This document shows, piece after piece, positions 26,196 through 36,385 of a stretch of 64,000 nucleotides of DNA. This DNA is from DATAEY01 sp038199035 (GTDB taxonomy: Bacteria > Actinomycetota > Thermoleophilia > Solirubrobacterales > Solirubrobacteraceae), in contig JBBPZM010000071.1 of NCBI GenBank assembly GCA_038199035.1, forward strand, positions 1 to 64,000. Direction: 5' to 3'. A program made the translations under genes and the position numbers. Every line of letters begins with the position of its first letter. The stretch's first letter is position 1. The notes under the pieces were generated by a model, which was not told the origin of the DNA, did not search any database, and saw only the letters and a list, made by a program, of their open reading frames with translations.

Positions 26196-26294
26196 GGCTG
26201 GCCTCTGGCCGCCAGCGGCTGGGGCCGCCCGCGAGCAACGGGGTCGTCGATCGTCCGGAGGTGGCGGGCGACCACGCTCACCGGCCGGCGCCCG

Positions 26295-26852
26295 TCAGGT
26301 CTCGGTGCGCCCGCGGGAGATGGCGATCTCCCCCGTGCGGACCATCTCGATCAGGCCGAAGGGGCGCACCAGCGCCTCGAAGGCCTCGACCTTGTCGTCG
26401 CTCCCCGTCACCTCGACGACGATGGCCCGGCGCGAGACGTCGACGACCTTGCCCCGGAAGATGTCGGCCAGCGCCATGACCTCGGCGCGGGCCGGGCCCT
26501 CGGCCGCCACCTTGACCAGGGCCAGCTCGCGCGGCACGGCGTCGGCCGGCTCTAGATCGCGGATCTTGAGCACGTTGACCAGCTTGTGCAGCTGCTTGGT
26601 CACCTGGTCGATCGGGTGCTTGGCCCCGTCGACGGTGAGCGTCACGCGCGAGACCGACTCGTCGTCGGTCGGCCCCACGGCGAGCGTGTCGATGTTGAAC
26701 CCGCGGCGCGCGAAGAGGCCGGCGATGCGGGTGAGGACGCCCGGCTTGTTCTCGACGAGGATCGACAGGGTGTGCTTGCGCCCGGTGCGCAGGCCGCCAG
26801 CCGCCTCGAGGTCGGCCAGCGACAGCAGCTCCTTGGTGGCGGGCTCGCCCAT
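26295..26852 (-). CDS. ilvN: Acetolactate synthase small (regulatory) subunit
   Basis: 185 residues. ACT domain at the N-terminus (TLSILVENKPGVLTRIAGLFARRGFNID, about 28-56), then LAVGPTDDESVSRVTL, and the C-terminal ALS_ss_C domain (RELALVKVAAEG to the end). Activates the catalytic subunit and confers feedback inhibition by valine. Starts 43 bp after ilvB on the same strand. A GTG/CAC-rich spacer (26873-26885, a short run of tgg/gtg) lies just upstream. ilvC, which usually follows, is instead at the start of the window. Confidence 0.96.
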   Translation of the reverse strand: MGEPATKELLSLADLEAAGGLRTGRKHTLSILVENKPGVLTRIAGLFARRGFNIDTLAVGPTDDESVSRVTLTVDGAKHPIDQVTKQLHKLVNVLKIRDLEPADAVPRELALVKVAAEGPARAEVMALADIFRGKVVDVSRRAIVVEVTGSDDKVEAFEALVRPFGLIEMVRTGEIAISRGRTET

Positions 26853-26895
26853 CAGCGCCGAGCTCGTCGCGTGGTGGTGGTGGTGGTCAGGTCCA

Positions 26896-28572
26896 TCACC
26901 CCACCATGTCCCGGGCGGCCTGGCCGGCGGGGATCATCGGGTAGGTGTTCTCCTCGCGCGTGACGCGCACGTCGACGAGCACCGGGCCGTCGGTCTCGAT
27001 CGCCGCGCGCATGTCGTCGACCAGCGTGTGCTTGTCCTCGAAGCGCAGGCCGGTCGCCCCGTAGGCCTCGGCGAGCTTGACGAAGTCGGGGAAGCGCCCG
27101 GTCTCGACGGCGCTGTAGCGCCGGTCCCAGAACAGCTCCTGCCACTGGCGCACCATGCCCAGGTAGCCGTTGTTCATGATGAAGACCTTGATCGGGATGT
27201 TGTGCTCGGCGCACGTCGCCAGCTCCTGCATGTTCATCTGCACCGAGCCGTCGCCGGCGATGCAGCACACCAGCGCGTCGGGGCAGCCGACCTGGGCGCC
27301 CATGGCCGCCGGCAGGCCGAAGCCCATCGTCCCCAGCCCGCCGGAGTTGATCCAGCGGCGCGGCTGGGGGAAGTCGTAGTACTGCGCCGCCCACATCTGG
27401 TGCTGGCCGACGTCGGAGGTGACGATCGCCTGTCCCCCGGTCGCCCGGTACAGGGCCTGGCACATGAACTGGGGCTTGATCTCGGAGTCGGCCGAGTCCT
27501 CGTATCCCAGCGGGTACTGGCGCTGCCAGCCGCGGATCCGGCTCCACCAATCCTCGAGACGGGCGGGGTCGGTCTCCAGCGACTGGTACTCGGCGGTCAG
27601 GCGGGGCAGGATGTTCTTGGCGTCCCCGACGATCGGGATGTGGGCGGGGACGTTCTTGGAGATCTCCGCCGGGTCGACGTCGATGTGGACGAACTTGGCC
27701 CGGGGGGCGAACTCCGAGAGCTTGCCGGTGATGCGGTCGTCGAAGCGCGCGCCGATGGCCACGATCAGGTCGGCCTCGTCCATCGCGTAGTTGGCCGCCC
27801 GCGTGCCGTGCATGCCGAGCATGCCCAGCCACTGGTCGTGGGGAGCGGGGAAGGCGCCCAGGCCCATGACCGTGCAGGTGACGGGGAAGCGGTCCGACGT
27901 GCACAGGGCGACGAGGTCGGGCGAGGCGTTGGCGTTGACCACGCCGCCGCCGGCGTAGATCACCGGCCGGCGCGCGTTGGCCATCGCCTTGGCGGCCAGG
28001 CGGATCTGCTTCTGGTTGCCCTCGGTCGTGGGCTGGTAGCCGGGCAGCGAGACGTCGCCGACCGGCTCGTAGAAGATGTCGGCCCGCGACAGGTCCTGGG
28101 GGATGTCCACGAGGACCGGCCCGGGGCGCCCGGTCGAGGCCAGGTGGAAGGCCTCGTGGATGGCCCGCGGCACCTCGAGCGGGTGCTGGATCATGAACGA
28201 GTGCTTGACGATCGGCAGCGTCATGCCGTGGATGTCGGCCTCCTGGAAGCCGTCGGTGCCGATCAGCTCGGTGCGCACCTGGCCGGTGATGAACACCGTG
28301 GGCACCGAGTCCATCATCGCGTCGCAGATCGGGGTGACGAGGTTGGTCGCCCCCGGCCCCGAGGTCCCGAAGGCCACGCCGACGCGGCCGGTGGCCTTGG
28401 CGAAGCCCTCGGCGGCGTGGCCGCCGCCCGCCTCGTGGCGGACGAGGATGTGGCGGATGCCGGCGTCGTAGAGCGCGTCGTAGGTCGGCAGGTTGGCGCC
28501 CCCGGGCAGCCCGAACACGACCTCGACGCCCTCGGCCTTGAGGGCGGCCATCAGCGCATCGGCTGCTCGCAC
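26896..28572 (-). CDS. ilvB: Acetolactate synthase catalytic subunit
   Basis: 558 residues from GTG 28572, chosen because GGAAGGAAG lies at ideal spacing and the family N-terminus (AADALMAALKAEGVEVVFGLPGG) begins here. ThDP-activating glutamate in VRHEAGGGHAAEGFA (Glu47), FAD/substrate region GQVRTELIGTDGFQEAD and IGARFDDRITG, and C-terminal ThDP-Mg motif AGDGSVQMNMQEL followed by NNGYLGMVRQWQELF. Condenses pyruvate with pyruvate or 2-oxobutyrate. The upstream region, shared with the divergent MscS gene, contains a comparatively AT-rich patch (about 28655-28697) likely to hold promoters. Confidence 0.97.
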   Translation of the reverse strand: MRAADALMAALKAEGVEVVFGLPGGANLPTYDALYDAGIRHILVRHEAGGGHAAEGFAKATGRVGVAFGTSGPGATNLVTPICDAMMDSVPTVFITGQVRTELIGTDGFQEADIHGMTLPIVKHSFMIQHPLEVPRAIHEAFHLASTGRPGPVLVDIPQDLSRADIFYEPVGDVSLPGYQPTTEGNQKQIRLAAKAMANARRPVIYAGGGVVNANASPDLVALCTSDRFPVTCTVMGLGAFPAPHDQWLGMLGMHGTRAANYAMDEADLIVAIGARFDDRITGKLSEFAPRAKFVHIDVDPAEISKNVPAHIPIVGDAKNILPRLTAEYQSLETDPARLEDWWSRIRGWQRQYPLGYEDSADSEIKPQFMCQALYRATGGQAIVTSDVGQHQMWAAQYYDFPQPRRWINSGGLGTMGFGLPAAMGAQVGCPDALVCCIAGDGSVQMNMQELATCAEHNIPIKVFIMNNGYLGMVRQWQELFWDRRYSAVETGRFPDFVKLAEAYGATGLRFEDKHTLVDDMRAAIETDGPVLVDVRVTREENTYPMIPAGQAARDMVG

Positions 28573-28820
28573 TGGCTTCCTTCCCACTGGGTGCAAGAAC
28601 GCCACCCCTCGGGTCAGTGAAGCGGGCCCTGCCCGTCGAAGCGGCTGGGCGGGCCAGTGTAGCAGCACATCTTCTGGATATTTGCGGGGAAATGCATGGA
28701 AGTGGGCGCGTCCGGGCCGAGCGCCGAGGCTTCGCCGGCTCCGACGTTTGGGGTCGAGTCGCGGTCGCCTCCGGGCCGGTTGCCGGCTTGGGCCGCCGGC
28801 GGCGGGGTAGACGGTCGCCA

Positions 28821-29825
28821 ATGGCGATCGCGTTGGCTGGGCTTGCGGGGCCGGGAGGAGGCGTGCTCAGGGTGGGGATCGCCACCGCCGTCATCGCGGC
28901 CGTCGCCGTCGTGCTGGTTCTGGCGGCAAGGCCGCTGGCTCGCCGGCGTTTCGGCGACGACGACCCCTACCGCCGCTACTGGGCGGTCAAGCTGGTGACC
29001 TATGGGATCACCGCGCTCGCGATCGTCGCGGTGCTGGTGCTCTGGGCGCCGCTGGGTGGGCGGCTGACCTTCATCCTCGGCCTGGCCACGGCCGGCCTGG
29101 CCTTCGGGATGCAGCAGGTGGTGGGGGCGCTCTTCGGCTGGGTCAACATCCTCTCCGGGCGCATCTTCCAGGTCGGCGACCGCATCGAGATCTCCCAGGT
29201 CCGCGGCGACGTCATCGATCTCACCCCACTTCGGACCAAGGTGCTCGAGATCGGCCTGCCGGGCCCGCCGCCGGGCCAGCGTCCCCAGGACGGTCCCGCG
29301 ACCTGGGTGCATGGGCGCCAGTACACCGGGCGCATCGTGACCATCTCGAACCAGGCGACGTTCACCGGTCCGGTCTACAACTACTCGGCGACCTTCGACT
29401 ACATCTGGGAGGAGCTCACGTTCCCCATCCCCTACCGCTGCGACTGGCGCCGGGCGGACGCGATCCTCCTGGAGGAGGCGCAGCGGGTGTCCAGCGACGA
29501 GGGGGCGCGCGAGGCGATGGAGGCCGTCCGCGACCGCTATCCGCTCCCCAGCGCGGAGATCGGGCCGCGCGTGTTCGCCCGTGCGACCGACAACTGGATG
29601 GAGCTGTCCGCCCGGTTCGTGCTTCCGGTCCGCCGCGCGCGGTCGGTCAAGGACGAGATGACACGTCGCATCATGGACCGCCTGGAGGAGTTGGGCATAG
29701 ACGTCGCCTCCTCCACCTCCGAGGTGACCGTACGCCTGCCCGACGGCGCCGCGCTTGGAGAGGCCCGGCTGGCGCCCGCCACCGCCGGTGGCGGGGAATC
29801 GCCGGCCGGCGGCGCGCAGAGCTAG
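28821..29825 (+). CDS. MscS family mechanosensitive ion channel
   Basis: 334 residues from ATG 28821. GTG 28863 and GTG 28872, behind a GGGAGGAG element, are alternative starts. Two to three transmembrane helices (IATAVIAAVAVVLVLAA, VTYGITALAIVAVLVLW, and the pore helix LTFILGLATAGLAFGMQQVVGALFGWVNILSG) precede the MscS beta domain (FQVGDRIEISQVRGDVIDLTPLRTKVLE). The segment GPPPGQRPQDGPATWVHGRQYTGRIVTISN has a small insertion before TGRIVTISN, where the family usually has a shorter turn. Releases ions on membrane tension. Divergent from ilvB; functional link not expected. Confidence 0.9.
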   Translation: MAIALAGLAGPGGGVLRVGIATAVIAAVAVVLVLAARPLARRRFGDDDPYRRYWAVKLVTYGITALAIVAVLVLWAPLGGRLTFILGLATAGLAFGMQQVVGALFGWVNILSGRIFQVGDRIEISQVRGDVIDLTPLRTKVLEIGLPGPPPGQRPQDGPATWVHGRQYTGRIVTISNQATFTGPVYNYSATFDYIWEELTFPIPYRCDWRRADAILLEEAQRVSSDEGAREAMEAVRDRYPLPSAEIGPRVFARATDNWMELSARFVLPVRRARSVKDEMTRRIMDRLEELGIDVASSTSEVTVRLPDGAALGEARLAPATAGGGESPAGGAQS

Positions 29826-30124
29826 TCGTTGGGGGCCAGCGTCCGGCTGTGCGCCCGCGACTCAGGCACGATCGCGACCTCGGGGAACTCGAGCTCGGTG
29901 CCGCAGCGCGTGCACAGGGCGTCGTGGAGCTTGACCACGCGCCCGCAGCCCGGGCACAGGCGGCGCAGCTCCTCGGTCTCGAAGCGATAGGCCAGGGCGG
30001 CGAGCAGGCCAAAGAACGGCAAGAGCCCGGAGATGAGGAACCAGAGGAGGAACGAGCTGCCCTTCAGGCGCCCGACGATCCCGCCGGCCAGGCCGAAGAA
30101 CACGGCGATGACGACGTAGGCCAC
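29822..30124 (-). CDS. Small membrane protein with zinc ribbon
   Basis: 100 residues from GTG 30124. Two hydrophobic helices (YVVIAVFFGLAGGIVGRL, FLLWFLISGLLPFFGLLAAL) are followed by a zinc-ribbon CPGC-x(11)-CTRC at about 57-74 and an acidic tail. The pattern is common in Actinobacteria for proteins of unknown role. It follows the 56-residue membrane protein by 15 bp on the same strand and overlaps the end of the MscS gene by 4 bp on the opposite strand. Confidence 0.75.
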   Translation of the reverse strand: MAYVVIAVFFGLAGGIVGRLKGSSFLLWFLISGLLPFFGLLAALAYRFETEELRRLCPGCGRVVKLHDALCTRCGTELEFPEVAIVPESRAHSRTLAPND

Positions 30125-30139
30125 GGCCGCTTGATCCCC

Positions 30140-30310
30140 TCAGAGGATGCGGATCGCCCAGACGATCGCCGCGATCGCCACCACGATGGCGACGAAGGTG
30201 GCGATGGCCGTGACCACCCCGATGACCAGCTTGAGCAGGACCCAGGCCGCGGCGACCAGCACCACCGCCGCGACCGCTCGCATGGCCAGGCTGGGACGAG
30301 CCTCCTGCAT
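30140..30310 (-). CDS. 56-residue hydrophobic membrane protein
   Basis: Starts ATG 30310 (MQEARPSLAMRAV) and is almost entirely hydrophobic (VLVAAAWVLLKLVIGVV, TFVAIVVAIAAIVWAIRIL), enough for two short helices or one long hairpin. Codon third positions are strongly G/C, as in neighbours. It is 15 bp upstream of the zinc-ribbon gene, so the two are likely translated from one message. No family recognised; a small holin-like or membrane-stress protein is only a guess. Confidence 0.6.
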   Translation of the reverse strand: MQEARPSLAMRAVAAVVLVAAAWVLLKLVIGVVTAIATFVAIVVAIAAIVWAIRIL

Positions 30311-30345
30311 GGCACCAGGGTACCGGCCCCGGGTCCGCTGCCTGC

Positions 30346-30513
30346 TCAGTCGTGGCTGCGCCGCAGGTACTCGAACCGGTCCTCACCGGCGACCGGGGCT
30401 TGGAGGTCGAGGCGGGCGAGCCGGTAGCGGCGCACGCGGGGGTTGGCCGGCGTGGGCCGGGTGTCGCGGAGGAGCAGGACGCGGCTGGCGGGCTGAATGT
30501 TCATGTCGCCCAT
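30346..30513 (-). CDS. Small basic protein, 55 residues, unknown
   Basis: ATG 30513 (MGDMNIQPAS), with ATG 30504 as an alternative start. The chain is Arg-rich with segments VLLLRDTRP and RVRRYRLARLDLQAP and ends EDRFEYLRRSHD. Nearly all third codon positions are G or C, which argues that it is translated. No transmembrane helix. Nothing in the sequence gives a function. The remaining DNA between it and the next gene (30514-30619) shows no feature I can name. Confidence 0.45.
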   Translation of the reverse strand: MGDMNIQPASRVLLLRDTRPTPANPRVRRYRLARLDLQAPVAGEDRFEYLRRSHD

Positions 30514-30619
30514 CCTGGCGGCCAAGCGCCGCCGGCGCTTTGGCCGCTGGTCCAAAGATGCGGCGCCCCGGCTGGACGCCGTGTCGAGCCGGCAGCTGCC
30601 CTGCGCTTCGACCGGGCCC

Positions 30620-31306
30620 TCAGGCGGAGGGCGTCGGCGCGCGTGCGACCAGCGCCGCCGCGTCCAGCGCCGGACGCATCGGCTTGGGCACGCGCCGGTG
30701 CACCCGCCAGCGCGCGCCGCAGAAGGCCAGGTTGGCCACCGTGGCGAAGCCCGCCTCGTCGCTGCGCAGGGCCAGCAGCAGGTGGGCGATGCGGTCGCTG
30801 GAGGGGAGGTCGGGATCGGCGGCTCGGACGCAGAAGCAGAACACCCGCCGGCCGCCGGGCGCAACCAGCAGGGCGCCGGCCTCGGCCACGAGCCAGGTAC
30901 CGAACCGCCCGCGCTCGAGCACCAGCCCGGTGCGGGCGAGCAGCTCACGGGCGTCGTGGCCGACCAGGTCGCCGAGCAGGCCCAGCGCGCGGCGCTCGGC
31001 CGCCTCGCCCTTCCTCGCTCGCGGGCGAACCACGTTGCCGCCGCGCTGGGCGTAGAGCTCGGGGATGATCCACGCCTTCGCCAGGGCGATGGCCGAGACC
31101 GCGAAGGCCAGCGGCTGAAGGAGCACCAATCCGACGGCCACGGCGAGCAGCGGCACGACGTGGGCGACGGTGGTCGCCGTCCACAGGGCGGCGCGGCGCC
31201 GAAGCTGGCCCTCGTCGACCCGCGGGCGCCAGTAGACCGACGCGACCTCGGGGAGCGGGGCCGCCGGGTGCGCGGCGGCCGGGTGCGCTGCGCCCTGGGC
31301 GGCGAT
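30620..31306 (-). CDS. Two-helix membrane protein of unknown function, start codon uncertain
   Basis: About 228 residues. N-terminal Ala/Pro/His-rich stretch, then two adjacent transmembrane helices (TTVAHVVPLLAVAVGLVLLQ, LAFAVSAIALAKAWIIP). A soluble C-terminal domain follows with a twin-cysteine VFCFCVRAADPD and LPSSDRIAHLLLALRSDE. No ATG, GTG or TTG occurs in frame between the preceding gene and the first helix. A strong GGAGGG site sits before an ATC at 31306, which I take as a working start. It overlaps the end of the 74-residue gene closely and is probably in the same operon. No family recognised. Confidence 0.6.
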   Translation of the reverse strand: MAAQGAAHPAAAHPAAPLPEVASVYWRPRVDEGQLRRRAALWTATTVAHVVPLLAVAVGLVLLQPLAFAVSAIALAKAWIIPELYAQRGGNVVRPRARKGEAAERRALGLLGDLVGHDARELLARTGLVLERGRFGTWLVAEAGALLVAPGGRRVFCFCVRAADPDLPSSDRIAHLLLALRSDEAGFATVANLAFCGARWRVHRRVPKPMRPALDAAALVARAPTPSA

Positions 31307-31308
31307 GG

Positions 31309-31533
31309 CTACCCTCCGGCGATCGGGCGGCGCATGATCACCAGCGGCGCATCGAGCGGCAGCTCGCGAACCTGGATGGCCTGCCCCTCGCCCTCCGACA
31401 CAACCGCGAACGAGCCCCGGTCGAGCTCGGCGCGAAACGCCTCGACGGCAGCGTCCACGGAGGCCGCGTCGACCGCCGACCACTCGGCAAGCGTGGTGTG
31501 GCCGGTGTGGTCCATGCGGATCAGGCGGGACAT
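31309..31533 (-). CDS. Small conserved actinobacterial protein (74 residues)
   Basis: ATG 31533, with AGGAGG 6 nt upstream. Starts MSRLIRMDHTGHTTLAEW, continues with an acidic helix (AVDAAVEAFRAELDR) and a short beta-rich half ending APLVIMRRPIAGG. The N-terminal basic RxxRMDHTGHT followed by an acidic middle and a C-terminal IxGG is a pattern I have seen in uncharacterised actinobacterial small proteins. Cytoplasmic, no cysteines. Possibly couples translation to the membrane protein downstream. Confidence 0.7.
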   Translation of the reverse strand: MSRLIRMDHTGHTTLAEWSAVDAASVDAAVEAFRAELDRGSFAVVSEGEGQAIQVRELPLDAPLVIMRRPIAGG

Positions 31534-31609
31534 GGCACCCTCCTACGGGGCAGCGGTAAGCGGAATTCGGTCATGGTACGCCGATGCCCGGCAACGTCCA
31601 GCGGCTGGC

Positions 31610-32143
31610 GTGAACGCTCGACGCCGGCACAGCGCGCGGCTCCTGACCGTGGCACTGGCGGCCTGCGCGCTGGTCGCCCTGGCCGGCTGCGGCTCGGCCG
31701 AGACGTCGCCGCACCTGGGCGCGGGAGATCGGGCGCAGCTCCTCGGTCGCCTCGACGCCGTTCGTCAGGCCATGGACGCCGGCCAGCGCGCCGACGCCGA
31801 GCGGGCGCTCTCGAGCTTCGGCGACGCGGTCGAGCGCCTGCGGCGCGCCGACGCGCTCGACGGGCCCACCGCCCAGGCGCTGCTCACCGGCTTGGCCCAG
31901 GCGCGGCGGCGCCTGGACGTCGAGCTGGCCACTCCCCAGCCGGCGGGAGCGGCGACGTCCACCCCGGCGCCGGCGCCCTCGCCTCCCGCGACGTCGACGT
32001 CCGCCCCTGCGACGACGGCCACGACGCAGGCTCCCTCCCGCCCGAGCCGGAACCCCGGCCATACGGGCTCGGGGAAGGACAAGGGCGCCGGCCACGGGCA
32101 CCGCAACAACAACAAGGACAAGCACGGTGGCAAGGGAGACTGA
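31610..32143 (+). CDS. Lipoprotein with Pro/Thr-rich linker and His/Lys/Asn-rich tail
   Basis: 177 residues from GTG 31610. Signal peptide with lipobox (ALVALAGC, Cys about 27). A helical domain follows (about 35-105; AQLLGRLDAVRQAMDAGQRADAERALSSF and similar), resembling a coiled coil. Then a Thr/Pro/Ala-rich linker (STPAPAPSPPATSTSAPATT) and a basic tail with HGHRNNNKDKHGGKGD. The last 17 bp overlap the downstream kinase gene, so the two are a coupled pair. Plausibly an extracellular partner or sensor for the kinase; inference only. Confidence 0.78.
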   Translation: MNARRRHSARLLTVALAACALVALAGCGSAETSPHLGAGDRAQLLGRLDAVRQAMDAGQRADAERALSSFGDAVERLRRADALDGPTAQALLTGLAQARRRLDVELATPQPAGAATSTPAPAPSPPATSTSAPATTATTQAPSRPSRNPGHTGSGKDKGAGHGHRNNNKDKHGGKGD

Positions 32144-33176
32144 GGCGCGGCTCGAGCCCGCCCTTCATGGCGGGCGCTACCGGCTCGAGCGGGTGCTCGG
32201 CACCGGGGGCATGGCCACGGTCTGGCTCGGCCACGACCAGCGCCTGGAGCGACCGGTGGCGATCAAGGTCATGGCCGACACCCTGGCCGCCGACCCCGCC
32301 TACATCCAGCGCTTCGAGCGCGAGGCGCGTACGGCGGCGGGGCTCTCTCACTCCGGCCTCGTCGACATCTTCGACTTCAGCGCCGAGGGCGAGCGTCCCT
32401 TCCTGGTCATGGAGTACGTGCCCGGCGGCACGCTGGCTGAGCGCCTACGCGAGGAGGGGCGGGCGCCGCTCCCGCTGGACCCGCTGGCGCGCGAGCTGCT
32501 CGGCGCCCTGGCCCACGTGCACGCGGCGGGGATCGTGCACCGCGACATCAAGCCCGCCAACGTGCTGCTCGGCGCCGACGGCCGCGCCCGCCTGACCGAC
32601 TTCGGAATCGCCCAGCCCGACGACGCGACCCATCTGACCATGACCGGCCAGGTCGTCGGCACGCTGCGCTACCTCGCGCCGGAGGTGGCGCGCGGCGAGC
32701 CGGCCACGCCGCTCAGCGACCTCTATGCCTGCGGCATGCTCCTGCGCGACTGTGGCGGGGACGACCAGGGGCTGCACGAGCTAATCGAGCGGCTCTGCGC
32801 CCCGGAGCCGGCCGACCGCCCACGTTCCGCCGCCGCGGCCCTGGAGCTTGTGGGAGAGACCCCCGACGGGGAGGCCACGGCGCAGACCGCCGTCATGACT
32901 GCGAGGTCGGGCGCGGAGGATACGACCGCCACGTCGGTGGCCGTGCCCTCGCCCGCGGTCGGGCCGAGCGACTCGTCCGCCCGCCCGAGCGCGCGCGTCG
33001 GCGTGCTGGCCGGTCTCGTGGGCCTGGTGGTCCTCGGGGCCGTTGTCCTCCTCGTCGTCCTGACCGGCGGCGGCTCGCCGAGCCCGCAACGCGCGACCCC
33101 CCGGCCGCCGGCGTCCGACGCCTCGCTGCGCCGCCAGCTCGACGGGCTGGCGCGCATCGTGCGCCAGGCTCCCTGA
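32127..33176 (+). CDS. Membrane-anchored Ser/Thr protein kinase with shortened C-lobe
   Basis: 349 residues from GTG 32127. Hanks-type kinase: Gly-loop LGTGGMATVWLG (about 24-35), VAIK (Lys47), helix-C Glu66, HRDIKPANVLL (Asp140), DFG (Asp158), activation loop ending GTLRYLAPEVARG. After SDLYACGMLL the protein goes almost directly to ELIERLCAPEPADRP. About 25-35 residues of the usual C-lobe (the G(R/K)xPF segment) are missing. A Ser/Thr linker, one transmembrane helix (about 293-315) and a short external tail of about 30 residues follow. No PASTA repeats. Co-expressed with the lipoprotein upstream. Confidence 0.92.
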   Translation: MARETEARLEPALHGGRYRLERVLGTGGMATVWLGHDQRLERPVAIKVMADTLAADPAYIQRFEREARTAAGLSHSGLVDIFDFSAEGERPFLVMEYVPGGTLAERLREEGRAPLPLDPLARELLGALAHVHAAGIVHRDIKPANVLLGADGRARLTDFGIAQPDDATHLTMTGQVVGTLRYLAPEVARGEPATPLSDLYACGMLLRDCGGDDQGLHELIERLCAPEPADRPRSAAAALELVGETPDGEATAQTAVMTARSGAEDTTATSVAVPSPAVGPSDSSARPSARVGVLAGLVGLVVLGAVVLLVVLTGGGSPSPQRATPRPPASDASLRRQLDGLARIVRQAP

Positions 33177-33184
33177 CCGCCTGG

Positions 33185-34620
<1,436 letters not shown>

Positions 34621-34624
<4 letters not shown>

Positions 34625-36045
34625 GCCCGAGCCGGGCTCCCGTCGAAGCCGATCGCCGCCTCGAGCGCGTGCGCGGCGTCGAGGATGGCGTTCTCGCTGA
34701 ACGCCGGCCCGGCGATCTGCAGGCCGGTGGGCAGGCCCTGTGACAGCCCGTTGGGGATCGAGATGGCGGGGATCCCGGCGAGCGACATCGGCACCGTGCA
34801 GTAGTCGCTGAGGTACATGGCCAGCGGGTCGTCGACGCGCGAGCCGAGCTCGAAGGCCACCGTGGGGCTGGTCGGCGTGACGACGAAGTCGAAGTCCTCG
34901 AACACGGCGCGGAAGTCCTCGGTGATCTTCGTGCGCACTCGCTGGGCGCGACCGTAGTAGGCGTCGTAGTAGCCGGCGGCCAGGGCGTAGGTCCCGAGCA
35001 TGATCCGCCGCTTGACCTCGGGGCCGAAGCCCTCCGCGCGCGTGCGGCCGTACATCTCGCGCAGACCGGCGTCGCCGTCTACGCGCAGCCCGTAGCGCAC
35101 GCCGTCGAAGCGGGCCAGATTCGAGGAGGCCTCGGCGGGGGCGATGAGGTAGTAGGCCGAGAGCCCGTGGGCGGCGTGCGGGAGGCGGCACGGCTCGACG
35201 TGGGCGCCGAGCTCCTCGGCGAGGCGCAGGGTGGCCTCGAAGGCCTGGCGCACTCCGGGCTCGATTCCCTCGGCCTCGGCCGACAGCTCCTCGGGCACGC
35301 CGAGGCGCACCCCGCGCAGGTCTTCGCGGTGGGGCAGGGCGACCGGCTCGGGGCGCTCGAGCGAGGTCGAGTCGCGGGGGTCGCGGCCCACCATCTGGGA
35401 GAAGAGCAGTGCGGCGTCGGTCACGTCGCGGGTGAGCGGGCCCGCCTGGTCCAGCGACGAGGCGAAGGCGATCATTCCGAACCGCGAGACCGAGCCGTAG
35501 GTCGGCTTGAGCCCCACGATCCCGCACAGGGCTGCGGGCTGGCGGATCGAGCCGCCGGTGTCGGTGCCGATGGCCCACGGCGCCAGGCCGGCGGCCACGG
35601 CGGCCGCGCTCCCACCCGACGAGCCGCCCGGCACGCGGGCGCGGTCCCACGGGTTGCGCACCGGCCCGAAGGCCGAGTTCTCGTTCGAGGAGCCCATGGC
35701 GAACTCGTCCTGGTTGGTCTTGGCCAGGATCGACGCCCCGGCCTCGGTGAGGCGCTGCACCGCGCTGGCCGTGTACGGCGGGCGATAGCCCTCGAGGATG
35801 CGCGAGCCCGCCTGGCTGGGGATCCCCTCGGTGCAGAAGAGGTCCTTGACGGCGAGGGGCATCCCCGCCAGGGGAGCGTCGGGCGGCGCATCCGCTGGGC
35901 GGTCCGCGGCCACCCAGGTGAAGGCGTTGAGCTCGTCGTCGCGGGCCCCGGCCTGGCAGGCGTCGAACACCTCTGCGGTCGAGAGCTCGCCGGCCCGGAC
36001 GCGCTCGATGGCCTGCTTGGCGGTGAGGTCGCGCGGCTGGGTCAT
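34621..36045 (-). CDS. gatA: Asp/Glu-tRNA amidotransferase subunit A
   Basis: 474 residues. Amidase-signature enzyme that releases ammonia from glutamine for the amidation by GatB. The Ser-cisSer-Lys triad is in PLAVKDLF (Lys about 67), GGSSGGSAAAVAAG (Ser about 142) and GTDTGGSIRQPA (Ser about 166, the nucleophile). Typical GatA features KTNQDEFAMGSSNE and PTYGSVSRFG are present. ATG 36045 overlaps gatC by 4 bp. Confidence 0.97.
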
Positions 36046-36326
36046 GCCCCGGGTGAGGGCACGCGGAAGCCCTCGTCCCCGGCGTCGGGCGCGGCGGCCA
36101 GGGCCCGCTCGCGCGGCAGGGACGGCGCGGGCACGTCGGCCCGCAGGGCGCTGGCCACCTCGACGACGTGGGAGGTCGGCGCCACTCCTTCGAGGTCGAG
36201 CTCGGAGATCTTCTCGATGTGGTCGAGCACGGCCGACAGCTCCTTGGCCATCCGCTCGACCTCGTCGCTGGTGAGGTCGAGACGGGCCAGGGAGGCGACG
36301 TGCAGGACCTCGGCGCGGTCGATCAT
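36042..36326 (-). CDS. gatC: Asp/Glu-tRNA amidotransferase subunit C
   Basis: 94 residues, the small subunit that wraps and stabilises GatA-GatB. Begins MIDRAEVLHVASLARLDLTSDE, continues LSAVLDHIEKISELDLEGVAPTSHVVE and ends with the conserved LRADVP motif and a short tail. First gene of the gatCAB operon; all three are joined by ATGA overlaps. Confidence 0.95.
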   Translation of the reverse strand: MIDRAEVLHVASLARLDLTSDEVERMAKELSAVLDHIEKISELDLEGVAPTSHVVEVASALRADVPAPSLPRERALAAAPDAGDEGFRVPSPGA

Positions 36327-36329
36327 CGA

Positions 36330-36352
36330 ATGCCGGATTCTACGCCCGGCAT
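36330..36352. terminator. 7-bp perfect hairpin between two minus-strand genes
   Basis: ATGCCGG and CCGGCAT pair exactly around a 9-nt loop, ending 3 bp upstream of gatC and beginning 34 bp before the end of the downstream-numbered membrane gene. No U-tract follows. It could be the 3' hairpin of the upstream membrane-protein message or a regulatory dyad in the gatC leader. Confidence 0.35.
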
Positions 36353-36385
36353 GGTGGGCCGCCCGTCCGCGGCGTCCGGTGGCCG

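Noticed and set aside
28573..28690. A leader peptide for ilvB (an 18-codon ORF beginning MCCYTGPP upstream of ilvB)
   Set aside because: It contains only one branched-chain codon and no terminator/antiterminator pair is evident, so attenuation is not supported.
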